Shown: positions 52,554 to 62,812, counted from the stretch's first letter. The stretch: 64,000 bases of DNA from Vibrio sp. 99-70-13A1 (GCF_013114625.1 NZ_VTXD01000008.1:1-64000); one strand, 5' to 3'. The notes: generated by a model from the sequence alone, not told the origin. Numbers and translations: made by a program.

Positions 52554-52718
52554 GTCATAGAGTCTGTATTCTTCAATGTATGAATAGTCATTAACTGAAT
52601 GTCTATGTCGTAAGTTGATATCTAAATCACTAAATAGCTAAATCGCCCATACGCTTGCAAAGTTATACTTTGGATTGTGTGGGCTTTTTTATGCTTGCTC
52701 GTAAATTTACAAGTTGGT

Positions 52719-52952
52719 TTAGCCAACAAATGCCGCAAAATCAATTTCTTGAATCTTCTGATATTTAGCGAGCTTAATCTTCTTATTATCATTAGCAGCG
52801 CAGTTTATGGCGATACTCGTCATACTCTCAATATCCGCAATGTTGTCAGACATTAAAGCCTTCTCTTCCCCATTGATATTAGCAGTCACGATACTGTCGA
52901 CGCCGTTCTCACGTTCATAGATAAAAGCGTAAGTGATGTTGTGGTGTGGCAT
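52719..52952 (-). CDS. Small hypothetical protein
   Basis: A 77-residue soluble protein with a TTAGG ribosome binding site about 7 bases before its ATG. The sequence begins MPHHNITYAFIYERENGVDS and contains 'IAINCAANDNKKIKLAKYQ'. It is not antisense to any gene and its codon use looks normal, so it is probably real. I do not recognise the family. It is convergent with the receptor gene. Confidence 0.55.
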   Translation of the reverse strand: MPHHNITYAFIYERENGVDSIVTANINGEEKALMSDNIADIESMTSIAINCAANDNKKIKLAKYQKIQEIDFAAFVG

Positions 52953-53411
52953 AAAAACCTAAAACATAAGCTAAATAATAATTGGCAGTAGGGTACCAAA
53001 ATGAAGTTAGCCCGCTAGGGTTCGAAAGTAAGGCTATGTAAGAGCTTGCTATTAGAGCAACTCACTCAATTATTTACAAAGCTACAAAGCTACAAAGCTA
53101 CAAAGCTACAAAGCTACAAAGAACGCAATTACCTGCAGGATGTCGAATTCTAGTGAGTGAAAGGCTTATCAAATGGTGTTGATGAACTGAATTTTGGCTT
53201 TTACCCGGTTTTTTGAAAGAGTTAGAGCGTACGTTTTTATTGATTAGTGAAGTGAAAATATGGCTCAAGACCTTTATTGCTCTAGCTTGTCGTGCTTGGA
53301 AGGTTTTACCTATTAATAAAATTGTTTAAATCCATTTAGTAAAATCAAGATTTTAGACAACAATTAACCTATAGGAAAAATTAAATTCAAAGAAAGTTTA
53401 GGGAGTAAGTT
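52953..53411. other. Intergenic region with an octamer repeat
   Basis: 459 bases without a gene. It holds the CTACAAAG array (53074-53121) and presumably the promoter of the CBS-protein gene near its right end. Confidence 0.5.
53074..53121. repeat. Tandem repeat, 8 bp x 6
   Basis: Five perfect CTACAAAG units preceded by one TTACAAAG. Confidence 0.95.
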
Positions 53412-53828
53412 ATGGAATCATTAAAAGTTAAAGACTATATGACTCAACAAGCCGTGACATTTAAAGCCAATATGCCATTAAGCTTAGCTTTGGACAAAGT
53501 GATGAAAAGTGCTCATATGGGTGGACCTGTTATCAATGAGAATGAAGAAGTCATCGGATTTTTGTCTGAGCAGGATCTGTTAGATAAGCTAGTAAAAGTG
53601 AGTTACTTTTGTCAAGACACGCACCTAGTTGGTGACTGTATGCACCCTGATGTGCTGTCGGTGTCACCAGACCTACCTATTATCGAACTCGCTGATCTAA
53701 TGAAAGTCGGTAAACCTAAAGCTTATCCAGTTATTGATAATAAAAAGCTGGTGGGGATAATTACCCGAACAGACGTATTACGCGCAATTGGCAAAACACT
53801 AGATGATTGTTTTAAGCACCCAGTATAA
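53412..53828 (+). CDS. Two-CBS-domain protein
   Basis: A 138-residue protein made of a CBS pair. First CBS: VKDYMTQQAVTFKANMPLSL with GGPVINENEEVIGFLSEQDL. Second: VGDCMHPDVLSVSPDLPIIE with AYPVIDNKKLVGIITRTDVL. CBS pairs bind adenine nucleotides and act as sensors. No enzyme domain is attached; the partner is unknown. The ribosome binding site is GGGAG. A terminator separates it from the MATE gene. Confidence 0.85.
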   Translation: MESLKVKDYMTQQAVTFKANMPLSLALDKVMKSAHMGGPVINENEEVIGFLSEQDLLDKLVKVSYFCQDTHLVGDCMHPDVLSVSPDLPIIELADLMKVGKPKAYPVIDNKKLVGIITRTDVLRAIGKTLDDCFKHPV

Positions 53829-53872
53829 TACATTGTAACAAGTTGTGATTTTGACTATATTTCTCTGACGAT

Positions 53873-53895
53873 AAAGGCGCATTAGCGCCTTTTTT
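53873..53895 (+). terminator. Terminator after the CBS-protein gene
   Basis: AAAGGCGC, loop ATTA, GCGCCTTT and further T. Confidence 0.85.
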
Positions 53896-53933
53896 ATTTG
53901 ATTTTTATAAATAAGTGTAAGTAAGGGGTACAA

Positions 53934-55391
53934 ATGACGAATCAAACCGCCAAGTTTGTTGAAGGCTCGACAATGCGTCATATCTTAGTGATGTCGGGTG
54001 CTGGCTCTGTTGGTTTAATGGCGTTATTTGTAGTCGATCTATTAGACATGCTGTTTATCAGTATGTTGGGGCAAGTTGAATTAGCTGCAGCCGTCGGGTT
54101 CGCCGGTACCCTTACTTTCTTTTCTACTTCGGTATCCATCGGTACTTCAATTGCGATGGGAGCCTTGGTTTCTAAGGCTATTGGTGCTAAAGACCGTGAA
54201 CACGCTCGGCACTTGAGCAGCAGCATATTGGTGACGGCTTTTGCCATTAGTGCAATGATCACTGCGGTTATGTATGCCCATATTCCTGAATTGCTTGCTG
54301 CGATTGGAGCTAAAGGCTTAGCGGCAGAACGGGCAGCAGCATATTTACAGATCTTATTACCGAGTGGCCCTTTTCTTGCTCTTGGTATGGCAGCTGGTGC
54401 TGGTTTAAGAGCAGCGGGTGACGCTAAGCGTTCAATGTGGGCAACTTTATCTGGCGGGATAGTCAACGCCATTCTTGATCCTTTATTCATTTTTGGTTTC
54501 GGCTGGAATATTGAAGGGGCGGCAATTGCATCCGTTATTGCTCGGTTTGCGGTTTTATTCTTTTCTATTTACCCATTAATTCGTGACCATGATCTGGTCG
54601 CTTCACCGACTTACCAAGCGTGGCGTAGCAACCTAAGAGTTATTTTAGCCATTGCTTTACCTGCCATTATTACTAATGCTGCGACTCCAATTGGCAATGC
54701 GATAGTGACTACCGGTATTGCTCAATATGGTGAAGATTTCGTCGCTGGTTTTGCGGTTATTGGGCGTCTAACGCCTGTTTGTTTTGCGGTTATTTTTGCC
54801 TTGTCTGGCGCCGTAGGACCGATCATTGGGCAAAATTTTGGAGCGGGCAGAACCGATAGGGTTAAAGAAACATTAAACAACTCATTATTGGTGACCACTG
54901 TCTATACGATCATCGTATGTACCATTCTATATTTCGTTCAAGACTACATTATTTTAGGTTTCAGCCTAGAAGGGGACGCAGCCATAATTGTTGGCGCATT
55001 TTGTACTTATATTGCGATTACCTTTATTTTCAACGGAGCGCTATTCGTTGCAAACACCTCTTTCAATAACTTAGGTAAACCTCTTTACTCGACGGCATTA
55101 AACTTAAGTAAGGCGACCTTAGGGACTTTGCCTTTTGTTTACTTTGGATCTGAGTGGTACGGGGCATTGGGTGTGGTATATGGACAAGCGATAGGGAATA
55201 TTTTATTCGGTCTGATTGCTATCGTTGTATTACGACTCCACATTGCTGAACTGACAGCGGGCTCTAAAGTGGAGATAGAAGAAGAGGATGTTTCTATTGT
55301 GAGTTTAAACACACAACCTTTTTGTTCTCATGATGCGGTTTTAATTGATGATGTTTCAACAAACAGAGATGAAACCGCAGTAACCAAATAA
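53934..55391 (+). CDS. MATE-family multidrug exporter
   Basis: Na+- or H+-driven exporter of 485 residues with 12 membrane helices in two MatE halves. Landmarks are SVGLMALFVVDLLDMLFISM, SIGTSIAMGALVSKAIGAKD, and in the second half 'SGAVGPIIGQNFGAGRTDRV'. About 40 residues at the C terminus are an acidic cytosolic tail. Likely exports cationic drugs or metabolites. It is separated by a weak hairpin from the metal ATPase gene. Confidence 0.87.
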   Translation: MTNQTAKFVEGSTMRHILVMSGAGSVGLMALFVVDLLDMLFISMLGQVELAAAVGFAGTLTFFSTSVSIGTSIAMGALVSKAIGAKDREHARHLSSSILVTAFAISAMITAVMYAHIPELLAAIGAKGLAAERAAAYLQILLPSGPFLALGMAAGAGLRAAGDAKRSMWATLSGGIVNAILDPLFIFGFGWNIEGAAIASVIARFAVLFFSIYPLIRDHDLVASPTYQAWRSNLRVILAIALPAIITNAATPIGNAIVTTGIAQYGEDFVAGFAVIGRLTPVCFAVIFALSGAVGPIIGQNFGAGRTDRVKETLNNSLLVTTVYTIIVCTILYFVQDYIILGFSLEGDAAIIVGAFCTYIAITFIFNGALFVANTSFNNLGKPLYSTALNLSKATLGTLPFVYFGSEWYGALGVVYGQAIGNILFGLIAIVVLRLHIAELTAGSKVEIEEEDVSIVSLNTQPFCSHDAVLIDDVSTNRDETAVTK

Positions 55392-55411
55392 TTTTCATCA
55401 TTTATCTATTG

Positions 55412-55433
55412 ACCTTGGAGTTACCTCCAAGGT
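55412..55433 (+). terminator. Hairpin after the MATE gene
   Basis: ACCTTGGAG and CTCCAAGGT with a small loop; the T run after it is weak. Confidence 0.45.
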
Positions 55434-55515
55434 TTATACTTTCTGTATTCTTGTAAAGCTGTCGAATTGTTAAAAAACGACAGTCAGGGTATTTAATGTA
55501 TTAAGGATAAATTTT

Positions 55516-57852
55516 ATGTGCACAAAACATACAGCATGCCGCTCATCCAAAGTGAATGTTCAATCCGTTAGCCATAATCAATGTGCTAACCCTAAAATTC
55601 TTAGCATCAGTGCCGAAGGTGGACTTACTGGTAATTCTGAAGAGAGTTGTTGTGCAAGTTCATCATCTGGAGATTCTTGTTGTAGCTCCGACAGTGGAGA
55701 AGAAGACAGTCAGCTTTCAAGCCAATCAGTTGCCTCTAAATTTACTCAAAGCTGGAAAGTCAGCGGGATGGATTGCCCCGCTTGTGCTAAAAAAATTGAA
55801 ACCGCAATTAATAAAATAAGCGGTGTAGCGCATGCAAAAGTTCTCTTTGCAACCGAAAAGTTAGTCGTTCAGTTTAACGATCAAGCCGTTTCAGAAATCA
55901 TCGAACAAACCGCTTTAAAAACAGGCTTCCCACTAAGTGCTGTTGGTTCGAATTCATCCAATAAAGCGCCTGAGACTTTCTGGGCTGCTTATATTCAACC
56001 AAATTTTCAAATCATAGCGATAGCATTTTCCATGCTGGTTGCGGCTGTGATTAAAGGTTCGCTACCTGTCATTAGTGAAGGTCTATTTATATTAACTTGC
56101 CTCCTTGGCCTATACCCTGTTGCGAAAAAAGCCGTTCAATTAGCCCGTTCGGGTACTCCGTTTGCTATTGAAACCCTCATGAGCGTTGCAGCTTTAGGTG
56201 CGCTTTACCTTGGAGAAACGGTAGAAGCGGCAATGGTGCTGTTGCTGTTTTTGATTGGTGAGAGGCTAGAAGCTTTTGCGTCATCGAGAGCGCGTAGCGG
56301 TGTGCAGGCATTAATGGCTTTGGTCCCAGAAAATACTACCAAGATAGTGAATGGTGAACGTATTGATATTGCGGTAAGTGAGTTGGCTCCTGGTGATGTT
56401 ATTGAAGTTGCTCCTGGCTCTCGTTTACCTGCAGATGGCGCACTAATCACGGATTCTGCTAGCTTTGATGAAAGTGCATTAACAGGTGAATCAGTCCCTG
56501 TTGAGCATCTTCAGGGAAATAGCGTGATGGCTGGCGCCGTGGTTGTAGACCAAGTGGTACGCTTAACTATCACTTCAAAACAAGGCGAAAATGCCATTGA
56601 TCGAATTCTTCATTTGATTGAGGAAGCCGAGTCTCGTAAAGCACCTTTAGAGCGCTTCCTCGATAAGTTCAGCCGCTGGTATACACCGTTAATGATGTTT
56701 GTAGCGGTGCTTGTGATAACTATCCCTCCAATGCTTTTTGCTCAACCGTGGGAAACCTGGGTGTACCGAGGCTTAGCGTTACTGTTGATTGCATGCCCTT
56801 GTGCTCTTGTGATTTCAACGCCTGCTGCAATTACTTCAGGTTTGGCTGCAGCAGCAAGACGTGGAGCGCTTATTAAAGGTGGAGCCGCTCTAGAGCAGCT
56901 TGGAAAAATTGAAACCATTGCATTTGATAAAACAGGCACGCTAACTCAAGGTAAACCTCAAGTAACGAATGTCTATGCCTTTTCTAATTGGGAAGCAGCG
57001 GCAATGCTGCGCGTAGTTGGTGCTATTGAAATGGGGTCAACTCATCCACTGGCACAATCTTTAGTTAAAAAAGTTGAAGCCGACGGCATTATTATTCCTG
57101 AAGCAGAAGATAAAAAAGCGTTAATCGGAAGTGGCGTTGAAGGTTATGTAGAGGGCGTTAAATACCGTGTTATCTCACCTTCAAAAGTAGAATCAGATCT
57201 ACCGGATAAAGTTGCTCATCTAGTTGACCAACTCGAGGGAGAAGGGAAAACGGTTGTCGTAGCCTTAGAAGGCGAAGCAAGTTTACTTAATACGATTGGT
57301 TTGATCGCATGGCAAGATACTTTAAGAACTGATGCAAAAGAGGCGATTGATAAACTCACAGCGTTAGGCATTGATTCGATAATGCTGACAGGGGATAACC
57401 CACGGAGTGCTGCAGCCATCAGTGAGAAAATTGGGATTCAGTTTAAAGCGAGTTTACTCCCTAGTGATAAAGTTTCTTATGTAGAAACGATATCGAAGCA
57501 ATCACATGTTGCGATGGTAGGTGATGGAATCAATGATGCTCCTGCTATGAAGACGGCTAATGTTGGGATAGCAATGGGCGGAGGTACTGATGTTGCGCTT
57601 GAAACCGCCGATTCAGCATTAACGCATAATAGACTTACAGAGTTACCTGTGATGATAGAGCTGTCACGAGCGACGATGAATAACATTCGTCAAAACGTAG
57701 CATTGGCTCTTGGCTTAAAAGGTGTGTTCTTGGTGACGAGTTTATTTGGGATTACTGGTCTTTGGGTGGCGGTTTTAGCGGACAGCGGTGCAACGGCACT
57801 TGTGACGTTAAATGCACTTCGCTTGCTTCGCTTTAAGCCTAAATCTGAATAG
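55516..57852 (+). CDS. zntA: P1B-type metal ATPase (ZntA-like)
   Basis: Exports Zn2+, Cd2+ or Pb2+ with ATP (778 residues). Order: a Cys-rich extension (1-75) with paired cysteines (Cys45-46 and 55-56) plus Cys2, 8 and 23; a heavy-metal domain with GMDCPACAKKIE (Cys87, Cys90); eight helices with the ion motif CPC (427-429, LLIACPCALVIS); TGES (323-326); phosphorylation motif DKTGTLT (Asp471); MVGDGINDAP; and a C-terminal helix pair. The CPC followed by the ZntA-type last helices with LADSGATALVTLNALRL fits the divalent group, not copper. The Ser-rich Cys leader is unusual and may bind metal. No MerR/ZntR gene is adjacent. Confidence 0.88.
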   Translation: MCTKHTACRSSKVNVQSVSHNQCANPKILSISAEGGLTGNSEESCCASSSSGDSCCSSDSGEEDSQLSSQSVASKFTQSWKVSGMDCPACAKKIETAINKISGVAHAKVLFATEKLVVQFNDQAVSEIIEQTALKTGFPLSAVGSNSSNKAPETFWAAYIQPNFQIIAIAFSMLVAAVIKGSLPVISEGLFILTCLLGLYPVAKKAVQLARSGTPFAIETLMSVAALGALYLGETVEAAMVLLLFLIGERLEAFASSRARSGVQALMALVPENTTKIVNGERIDIAVSELAPGDVIEVAPGSRLPADGALITDSASFDESALTGESVPVEHLQGNSVMAGAVVVDQVVRLTITSKQGENAIDRILHLIEEAESRKAPLERFLDKFSRWYTPLMMFVAVLVITIPPMLFAQPWETWVYRGLALLLIACPCALVISTPAAITSGLAAAARRGALIKGGAALEQLGKIETIAFDKTGTLTQGKPQVTNVYAFSNWEAAAMLRVVGAIEMGSTHPLAQSLVKKVEADGIIIPEAEDKKALIGSGVEGYVEGVKYRVISPSKVESDLPDKVAHLVDQLEGEGKTVVVALEGEASLLNTIGLIAWQDTLRTDAKEAIDKLTALGIDSIMLTGDNPRSAAAISEKIGIQFKASLLPSDKVSYVETISKQSHVAMVGDGINDAPAMKTANVGIAMGGGTDVALETADSALTHNRLTELPVMIELSRATMNNIRQNVALALGLKGVFLVTSLFGITGLWVAVLADSGATALVTLNALRLLRFKPKSE

Positions 57853-58012
57853 TGGTGATAACGATTGGTCATCGTTAACCGTGACTTTGTTTGCTGACTT
57901 GAGTATGTGGTTTCATTTGTTCGATAGCTTCGTTATTTAAATTTTATAGTTATTTGAGCTTGTTAGTTATTTGGATTACACAGTTACTCAGATAATGTGA
58001 ACTGCATCTTAT

Positions 58013-58049
58013 AAACGCCTTTCGTTGATCATTGCGAAAGGCGTTTTTT
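58013..58049 (+). terminator. Terminator
   Basis: AAACGCCTTTCG and CGAAAGGCGTTT with T run. It probably ends zntA transcription. Confidence 0.85.
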
Positions 58050-58143
58050 GTCTCATTAATATGCAACTTCAATGTCTAAATTGCTGTTTTTTGTGATGCC
58101 AACCGATTTTTCTTGAAATGCGATGATACATTACAACGTTCAC

Positions 58144-58159
58144 TGTGATGTTCGTCACT
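58144..58159 (+). promoter_or_regulatory. CRP-like site before udp
   Basis: TGTGATGTTCGTCACT fits the CRP consensus TGTGA-N6-TCACA with one mismatch. CRP and CytR control udp in enterobacteria; the site lies 101 bases before the start codon. Confidence 0.65.
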
Positions 58160-58260
58160 TCATTTGATGTTTGCCTTCGTTAAAGTACACCTGTACCCCA
58201 TGAATTTATTATGAGCTTAAATAAGGACGAACAACGTCTATAAGCCAAAAGGAGCAAACT

Positions 58261-59019
58261 ATGTCTCAAGCTGTTTTCCACTTAGGTGTTACTGAAGCTG
58301 ATCTTAACGGTGCTACTCTTGCTATCATCCCTGGTGATCCTGCTCGCGTACAAAAAATTGCAGAAGAAATGGAAAATCCAGTTTTCCTTGCTAGCCACCG
58401 TGAGTACACGCTTTACCGCGCTGAACTAGATGGCAAACCTGTTGTTGTATGTTCAACTGGTATCGGCGGTCCATCAACATCTATCGCAGTGGAAGAGTTA
58501 GCACAGCTAGGTGTTCGTACTTTCCTTCGAGTTGGTACTACTGGCGCTATTCAACCGCATGTAAATGTGGGTGACATGATTGTTTCGACTGGCTCTGTTC
58601 GTCTTGACGGTGCAAGCTTGCACTTTGCTCCAATGGAATTCCCAGCGGTTGCTGACTTTGAAGTTGCGACAGCAATGAAAGCTGCTGTTGATGAGTCTGG
58701 CGCGACGGTTCATATGGGTGTTACAGCATCAAGTGATACTTTCTACCCAGGTCAAGAGCGTTACGATACGTTCTCTGGTCGCGTTGTTAAGCGTTTCCAA
58801 GGTTCTATGCAAGAATGGCAAGACATGGGTGTTCTAAACTTTGAAATGGAATCTGCAACACTTCTTACAATGTGTGCAAGTTCTGGTCTTAAAGCGGGCT
58901 GTGTTGCAGGTGTTATTATCAACCGTACTCAGAAAGAAACGCCTGATCACGAAACACTAAAAGTAACAGAAGCTCGTTCAATCAAAGTGGTTGTAGAAGC
59001 TGCTCGTAAAATGCTTTAA
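58261..59019 (+). CDS. udp: Uridine phosphorylase
   Basis: Splits uridine with phosphate into uracil and ribose-1-phosphate (nucleoside salvage). It has 252 residues, the typical length. Phosphate- and nucleoside-binding signatures are [20 protein letters not shown], '[20 protein letters not shown]', [11 protein letters not shown] and [13 protein letters not shown]. Good ribosome binding site (AAGGAG, 58249). Single gene with its own promoter and terminator. Confidence 0.96.
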   Translation: MSQAVFHLGVTEADLNGATLAIIPGDPARVQKIAEEMENPVFLASHREYTLYRAELDGKPVVVCSTGIGGPSTSIAVEELAQLGVRTFLRVGTTGAIQPHVNVGDMIVSTGSVRLDGASLHFAPMEFPAVADFEVATAMKAAVDESGATVHMGVTASSDTFYPGQERYDTFSGRVVKRFQGSMQEWQDMGVLNFEMESATLLTMCASSGLKAGCVAGVIINRTQKETPDHETLKVTEARSIKVVVEAARKML

Positions 59020-59097
59020 GAGTTTAAAATTCTACGGTAGTAAACCCTTGGGTCGAATAACGTAGAATTTTGCTAAAGCGCTAAGTTGATAGATTTT

Positions 59098-59128
59098 AAA
59101 ACGCCCGCATGCAATTGCGGGCGTTTTT
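59098..59128 (+). terminator. Terminator of udp
   Basis: AAAACGCCCGCA and TGCGGGCGTTT with T run. Confidence 0.9.
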
Positions 59129-59162
59129 GTATGCGTTAGGTTTTTCACTAAAGCGTAGCCAT

Positions 59163-59192
59163 AAAAAAGCTAGGTCATTAACCTAGCTTTTT
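59163..59192 (-). terminator. Terminator of the CARF-nuclease gene
   Basis: AAAAAGCTAGGT and ACCTAGCTTTTT around CATTA. It is about 42 bases after the minus-strand stop at 59234. Confidence 0.85.
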
Positions 59193-59233
59193 AATTTGTA
59201 AATACTTTATCTTAAAATAGCCAGAGAATGAAA

Positions 59234-60394
59234 TTATAACTCTTCGTGCCCACCAGCTGCTGTAAACCAAGCGGCTAAATGCGTTTTAAGGTCTTTCAAC
59301 TCATCAGGTCCAATTAAGGCTAAGCCTAAGTCTTCCGCACGAGTGATGTCATTGTGACGCAGCGGTCGGAAGCTCACTAGCATTGCACGTGCTTGTAAGC
59401 CACCAAGTAAATCGCGAAGTGATTCAAGCTTGTAGAGCGTGTCATCGCCATCATCACGCATGCCTTTCGTCTTACATTCGATAATGTGTAGTTTGTTGTT
59501 CACAACAGAAGCTACATCAAGCTCATTTCGAACTTCTCGTTCACCAAGTTGGCGGTAAACTTGAACATTCAAAGAGCGATCTTGAATGGTAGGCAGATCA
59601 TCTTGAATCTGTTTTACCGTGCTGTGCACTAAGGTTTCAAGCCATTCACCATTAGAGAATCGGCGTGCATCTTCATTTGCGAAGGTCAAAATGCCGTTTT
59701 CGTAAGTCGCGATTTCAGCTTCAACAAGATCACTGAGCAACATGTTCAGCTCACGGTAGCCTTGTTGCTTCTCTGAAAGCCCTACATCTAGTCTTTGTTC
59801 TTTACGGCAAGTCGTCGCTAAGTAATTCAGTGTTGCTAGCCCAGGACCTAACTCAAGTGCATTACCTGCCCAACGTTCACCAAGCTCATACAACTTTTGG
59901 TCTAGTTGCGGGGATAACTCAACATCGCTGAATTCACCACGAGCACCAAAAATGGTTAGGTAGTCATCAATGGTGATGCGGTCTTGTACTTGTGCATCTT
60001 CTTTACCATTAGGGTACAACCAGCATAATTTATCGCTGTTTGGTTCAACGACAAAAATCGGCCAGTGGTAGGTACGGAAAACTTCATAGACAGAAAGTAG
60101 ACGATGACGTAAGCCACAACTAGCATTGAGTTTGACTTCTTCCCCTCTGGCTTTTAAATCTTCAGCGAGTACTTGTACAGACTCTTTGATCGCAGAAGTA
60201 TTAACCGCAGTTGGGAGTTCAAAAAATTCGCTTGTGATATCACGTTTTGTGAGTACTGAGTGAAGTCTCAAGTACATGTGTTCTTGGGTCTTATCCCCGA
60301 TAAAGACAATGTGGGTACTGATGGTTCGGTTATCTAAGAGTGGGGTGATCAAGCGAACGGGGTCTTGATCAATAATGCCAACATGCACAGCCAT
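59234..60394 (-). CDS. Card1-like (DUF1887) CARF-domain nuclease, no CRISPR locus nearby
   Basis: Probable nuclease switched on by a cyclic nucleotide. It has 386 residues. An N-terminal CARF-type Rossmann domain (MAVHVGIIDQDPVRLITPLL to about 130, with FNASCGLRHR-type loop NASCGLRHRLLSVYE), a winged-helix-like middle (about 150-250) and a C-terminal PD-(D/E)xK nuclease with Asp293 (RNELDVASVV), Glu306 and Lys308 (HIIECKTKG). Card1 proteins with this layout answer cyclic tetra-adenylate in type III CRISPR systems. This one closely resembles my memory of VC1899 from V. cholerae, whose structure is known and which also stands alone. AAGGA precedes the start. Confidence 0.88.
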   Translation of the reverse strand: MAVHVGIIDQDPVRLITPLLDNRTISTHIVFIGDKTQEHMYLRLHSVLTKRDITSEFFELPTAVNTSAIKESVQVLAEDLKARGEEVKLNASCGLRHRLLSVYEVFRTYHWPIFVVEPNSDKLCWLYPNGKEDAQVQDRITIDDYLTIFGARGEFSDVELSPQLDQKLYELGERWAGNALELGPGLATLNYLATTCRKEQRLDVGLSEKQQGYRELNMLLSDLVEAEIATYENGILTFANEDARRFSNGEWLETLVHSTVKQIQDDLPTIQDRSLNVQVYRQLGEREVRNELDVASVVNNKLHIIECKTKGMRDDGDDTLYKLESLRDLLGGLQARAMLVSFRPLRHNDITRAEDLGLALIGPDELKDLKTHLAAWFTAAGGHEEL

Positions 60395-60484
60395 ATATAT
60401 TCCTTAGTGTTGGCTCACTCAAAAGAAAAGAAAACTGGAATAACAGTAAGCCATACTAATCATATAATGACACTTGACCCAAAA

Positions 60485-60519
60485 AACAAGGGTAACTTCC
60501 GATAAAAGTTACCCTTGTT
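60485..60519 (-). terminator. Terminator of the chemoreceptor gene
   Basis: A 14-bp stem, AACAAGGGTAACTT and AAGTTACCCTTGTT, then T run on the minus strand. It separates the chemoreceptor from the CARF-nuclease gene, so the two are not one operon. Confidence 0.88.
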
Positions 60520-60590
60520 CAATTAGTTATTAACTTTAGCAGTCATTAATAAAGCTGAATTTCAGTGTTTACTGCCCAGTTATTTGTTTC

Positions 60591-62582
60591 TTAAAGTTTA
60601 AATTGGTGGACTAGGTCACCTTGTTGATTCGCCAGTTTTGTCAGGTTTTGGCTTGCTTCAGCAATGGTCGACATCGCTTGATAGCTTTCATCAGCAATCA
60701 AATTGATATCTTCAATATTACGTGCAATATCACCTGATGTTTCACTTTGCTCAGCGGCAGCTTGTGAAATGTGAGTACTCATATGGCTAATCTCTAGGAT
60801 TAAGGCCTGAATCTCTTCCATTGCACTGTTTGCGCTTGAAGCTTGTTGAACTGACATGTCCATATCACTTACGCAACTTTCAATAACCGCACTTGCTGTC
60901 TTAGAACTAGATTGTAAGTTGCTAATCATGGTTTCAATTTCAGACGTTGATTTGGTCGTTTTCTGCGCAAGCACTCTAACTTCATCCGCAACTACTGCGA
61001 ATCCACGTCCTTGCTCCCCTGCACGTGCGGCTTCAATTGCGGCGTTCAATGCAAGTAGGTTAGTTTGCTCTGCAATACCACGGATAACATCAAGAATAGA
61101 GCCTATTTGGCTGCTCATCTTTTGAAGTTCATCAACGGCGATAACCGATTCATTTAAACGTGTTTCTAATTGGTTAATCGTACTGATGTTGTTGCTCATT
61201 ATTTGGCGACCAGAATCTGAAGCTGACTCCACTTGCTGAACCATTGAAAGTGAGCTTTGTGCACTTTGTGCCACTTCTTGCACAGAGTGTGACATTTCAG
61301 TCATTGCCGTAGCAACGTTCGCGGTTTGCTCTCGCTGGCTACTCAATTGCGTTTGTGCTTTTGAAGACGTTCTTTGGTTGTTGCTTGCAGTTTCTGTTAA
61401 GTCATCTGAAGCATCATTTAGCCTAACCAAAATGTTGCGAAGGTTATCTGCCAAGGTATTGATATGACCGCTTACACGGCTAAATTCGTTGTTATAACGG
61501 ATATCAATACGTTGAGTCATATCACCTTCAGTTAGCCCCTCTAACGCACTTAGAATGCGCGTTAATGGCTCACGAACACTATGAGCGATGTGGTAACCAA
61601 TAGCAGCAGCAAAGACAGTAACAATCACACCTATAGTGATCGCTTTAATTAAACCTTGGTCATATACCTCACTTGCTTCGGTAAGAGACTGGCCAAGTTG
61701 CTCACTCGCGACGGTATTGAATGAATCTAGCACTGTCATCGCGTTGTCAACTTCAGTCGCTAGGTTACCAATGTTGATGTAAAGCGCTTTTTTCGCTTGA
61801 AGGTAATTATTGTGTTTATCGAGTACACCACCTTTCTTACCTACATCTACAGTAAACTGCTCAACAGGTTTATCGAAAACCGTTTTAATCGCAGGAACTT
61901 GTGTTGCTAACCCACGGTACGCGTAATTAAGGTGTGCAACTGCCTTTCTATTTTGTTTCACAGCTTTACTTACAAACTCAGTATCTGAACTTGCTAGAGC
62001 ATCCGAAGTGGTTACTTCCGCATCTTGTAGCTTGATGAAGTAACTTTTCGCCATCACTTTTACAGTAATACTTGATTGATCAGCGACGTACTCCTTCATA
62101 CCTACGGTTAGTTCAGAATGGAGCCTTTGGAAATCACGAGCAGCTTTCTGTACCAGTGCTTGAGCGGCAAACATAGCCTCATAGTTATTCATTGCTTCAG
62201 CGGCTTCAGCGAAGTAACGCTTTTCCATTTCTTTAAGTTGGGTAATGCGTTCAACAAGTTCACTGTTGTTCATGCCCGCCGCTTCAAGTTGGCTGAGAAC
62301 TTGAGAAAATTCAGCTTTTGATGCAATAAATTCGCTGCGCATGGCAGCCATACGCTCTGCGTTTTGCGTGGTTAAAAAGTCTTTAAATGACTTATCTGCT
62401 GAGAGCAATTGAACACTGGTTTGATTAGAAAGCGAAACGAGAGGTAAAGAGGTGGATGAAACACTTTCAAAGTTGGTGTGAATTTGATTCATGCTGCTCA
62501 TCATGATGGAAATCGTGACTGCAAACATAATGATGATCAGTGTAAAACCCGCGTACATTCGCTTGATCACTGAGCCTTTCAT
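60591..62582 (-). CDS. Methyl-accepting chemotaxis protein
   Basis: Membrane chemoreceptor of 663 residues. Two membrane helices (about 10-30 and 315-335) frame a large helical periplasmic ligand domain of some 280 residues. HAMP follows ([20 protein letters not shown], about 335-390), then the long signalling coiled coil with hairpin tip [20 protein letters not shown] and [20 protein letters not shown], and methylation-helix sequences. Ligand unknown; the periplasmic domain is an all-helix type. No che genes are adjacent. Confidence 0.92.
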   Translation of the reverse strand: MKGSVIKRMYAGFTLIIIMFAVTISIMMSSMNQIHTNFESVSSTSLPLVSLSNQTSVQLLSADKSFKDFLTTQNAERMAAMRSEFIASKAEFSQVLSQLEAAGMNNSELVERITQLKEMEKRYFAEAAEAMNNYEAMFAAQALVQKAARDFQRLHSELTVGMKEYVADQSSITVKVMAKSYFIKLQDAEVTTSDALASSDTEFVSKAVKQNRKAVAHLNYAYRGLATQVPAIKTVFDKPVEQFTVDVGKKGGVLDKHNNYLQAKKALYINIGNLATEVDNAMTVLDSFNTVASEQLGQSLTEASEVYDQGLIKAITIGVIVTVFAAAIGYHIAHSVREPLTRILSALEGLTEGDMTQRIDIRYNNEFSRVSGHINTLADNLRNILVRLNDASDDLTETASNNQRTSSKAQTQLSSQREQTANVATAMTEMSHSVQEVAQSAQSSLSMVQQVESASDSGRQIMSNNISTINQLETRLNESVIAVDELQKMSSQIGSILDVIRGIAEQTNLLALNAAIEAARAGEQGRGFAVVADEVRVLAQKTTKSTSEIETMISNLQSSSKTASAVIESCVSDMDMSVQQASSANSAMEEIQALILEISHMSTHISQAAAEQSETSGDIARNIEDINLIADESYQAMSTIAEASQNLTKLANQQGDLVHQFKL

Positions 62583-62812
62583 GGCATTCTCCCTAAAATT
62601 AACCTACAGGTATGTAGGTGGAAACTTACAAAATTATCAGCATTGTATTGAGCTTGGGCTGCACATTTTATGACGGAGTCTTCAAAAATAGATAAGTGAA
62701 TTAGACAGAATGCCATACATGAGAACTGAACAGTGTTTTTTATTGAGCTTTAAGCTGCCATCGCGCATACTCAAAGCATAAATTGAGATAAGAAAATCGA
62801 ATGGAGAACAAG

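Larger units (their letters stand above)
57853..58260. other. Intergenic region before udp
   Basis: 408 bases that contain the terminator at 58013-58049 and the CRP-like site at 58144-58159. No gene is visible. Confidence 0.6.

Noticed and set aside
53978-54490. 170-codon minus-strand frame inside the MATE gene
   Set aside because: Fully antisense to a well-supported membrane protein; a mirror of its codon pattern.
59234-60394. Flanks of the CARF nuclease searched for cas genes
   Set aside because: The neighbours are udp and a chemoreceptor, each with its own terminator; no cas-like protein is present in the window.
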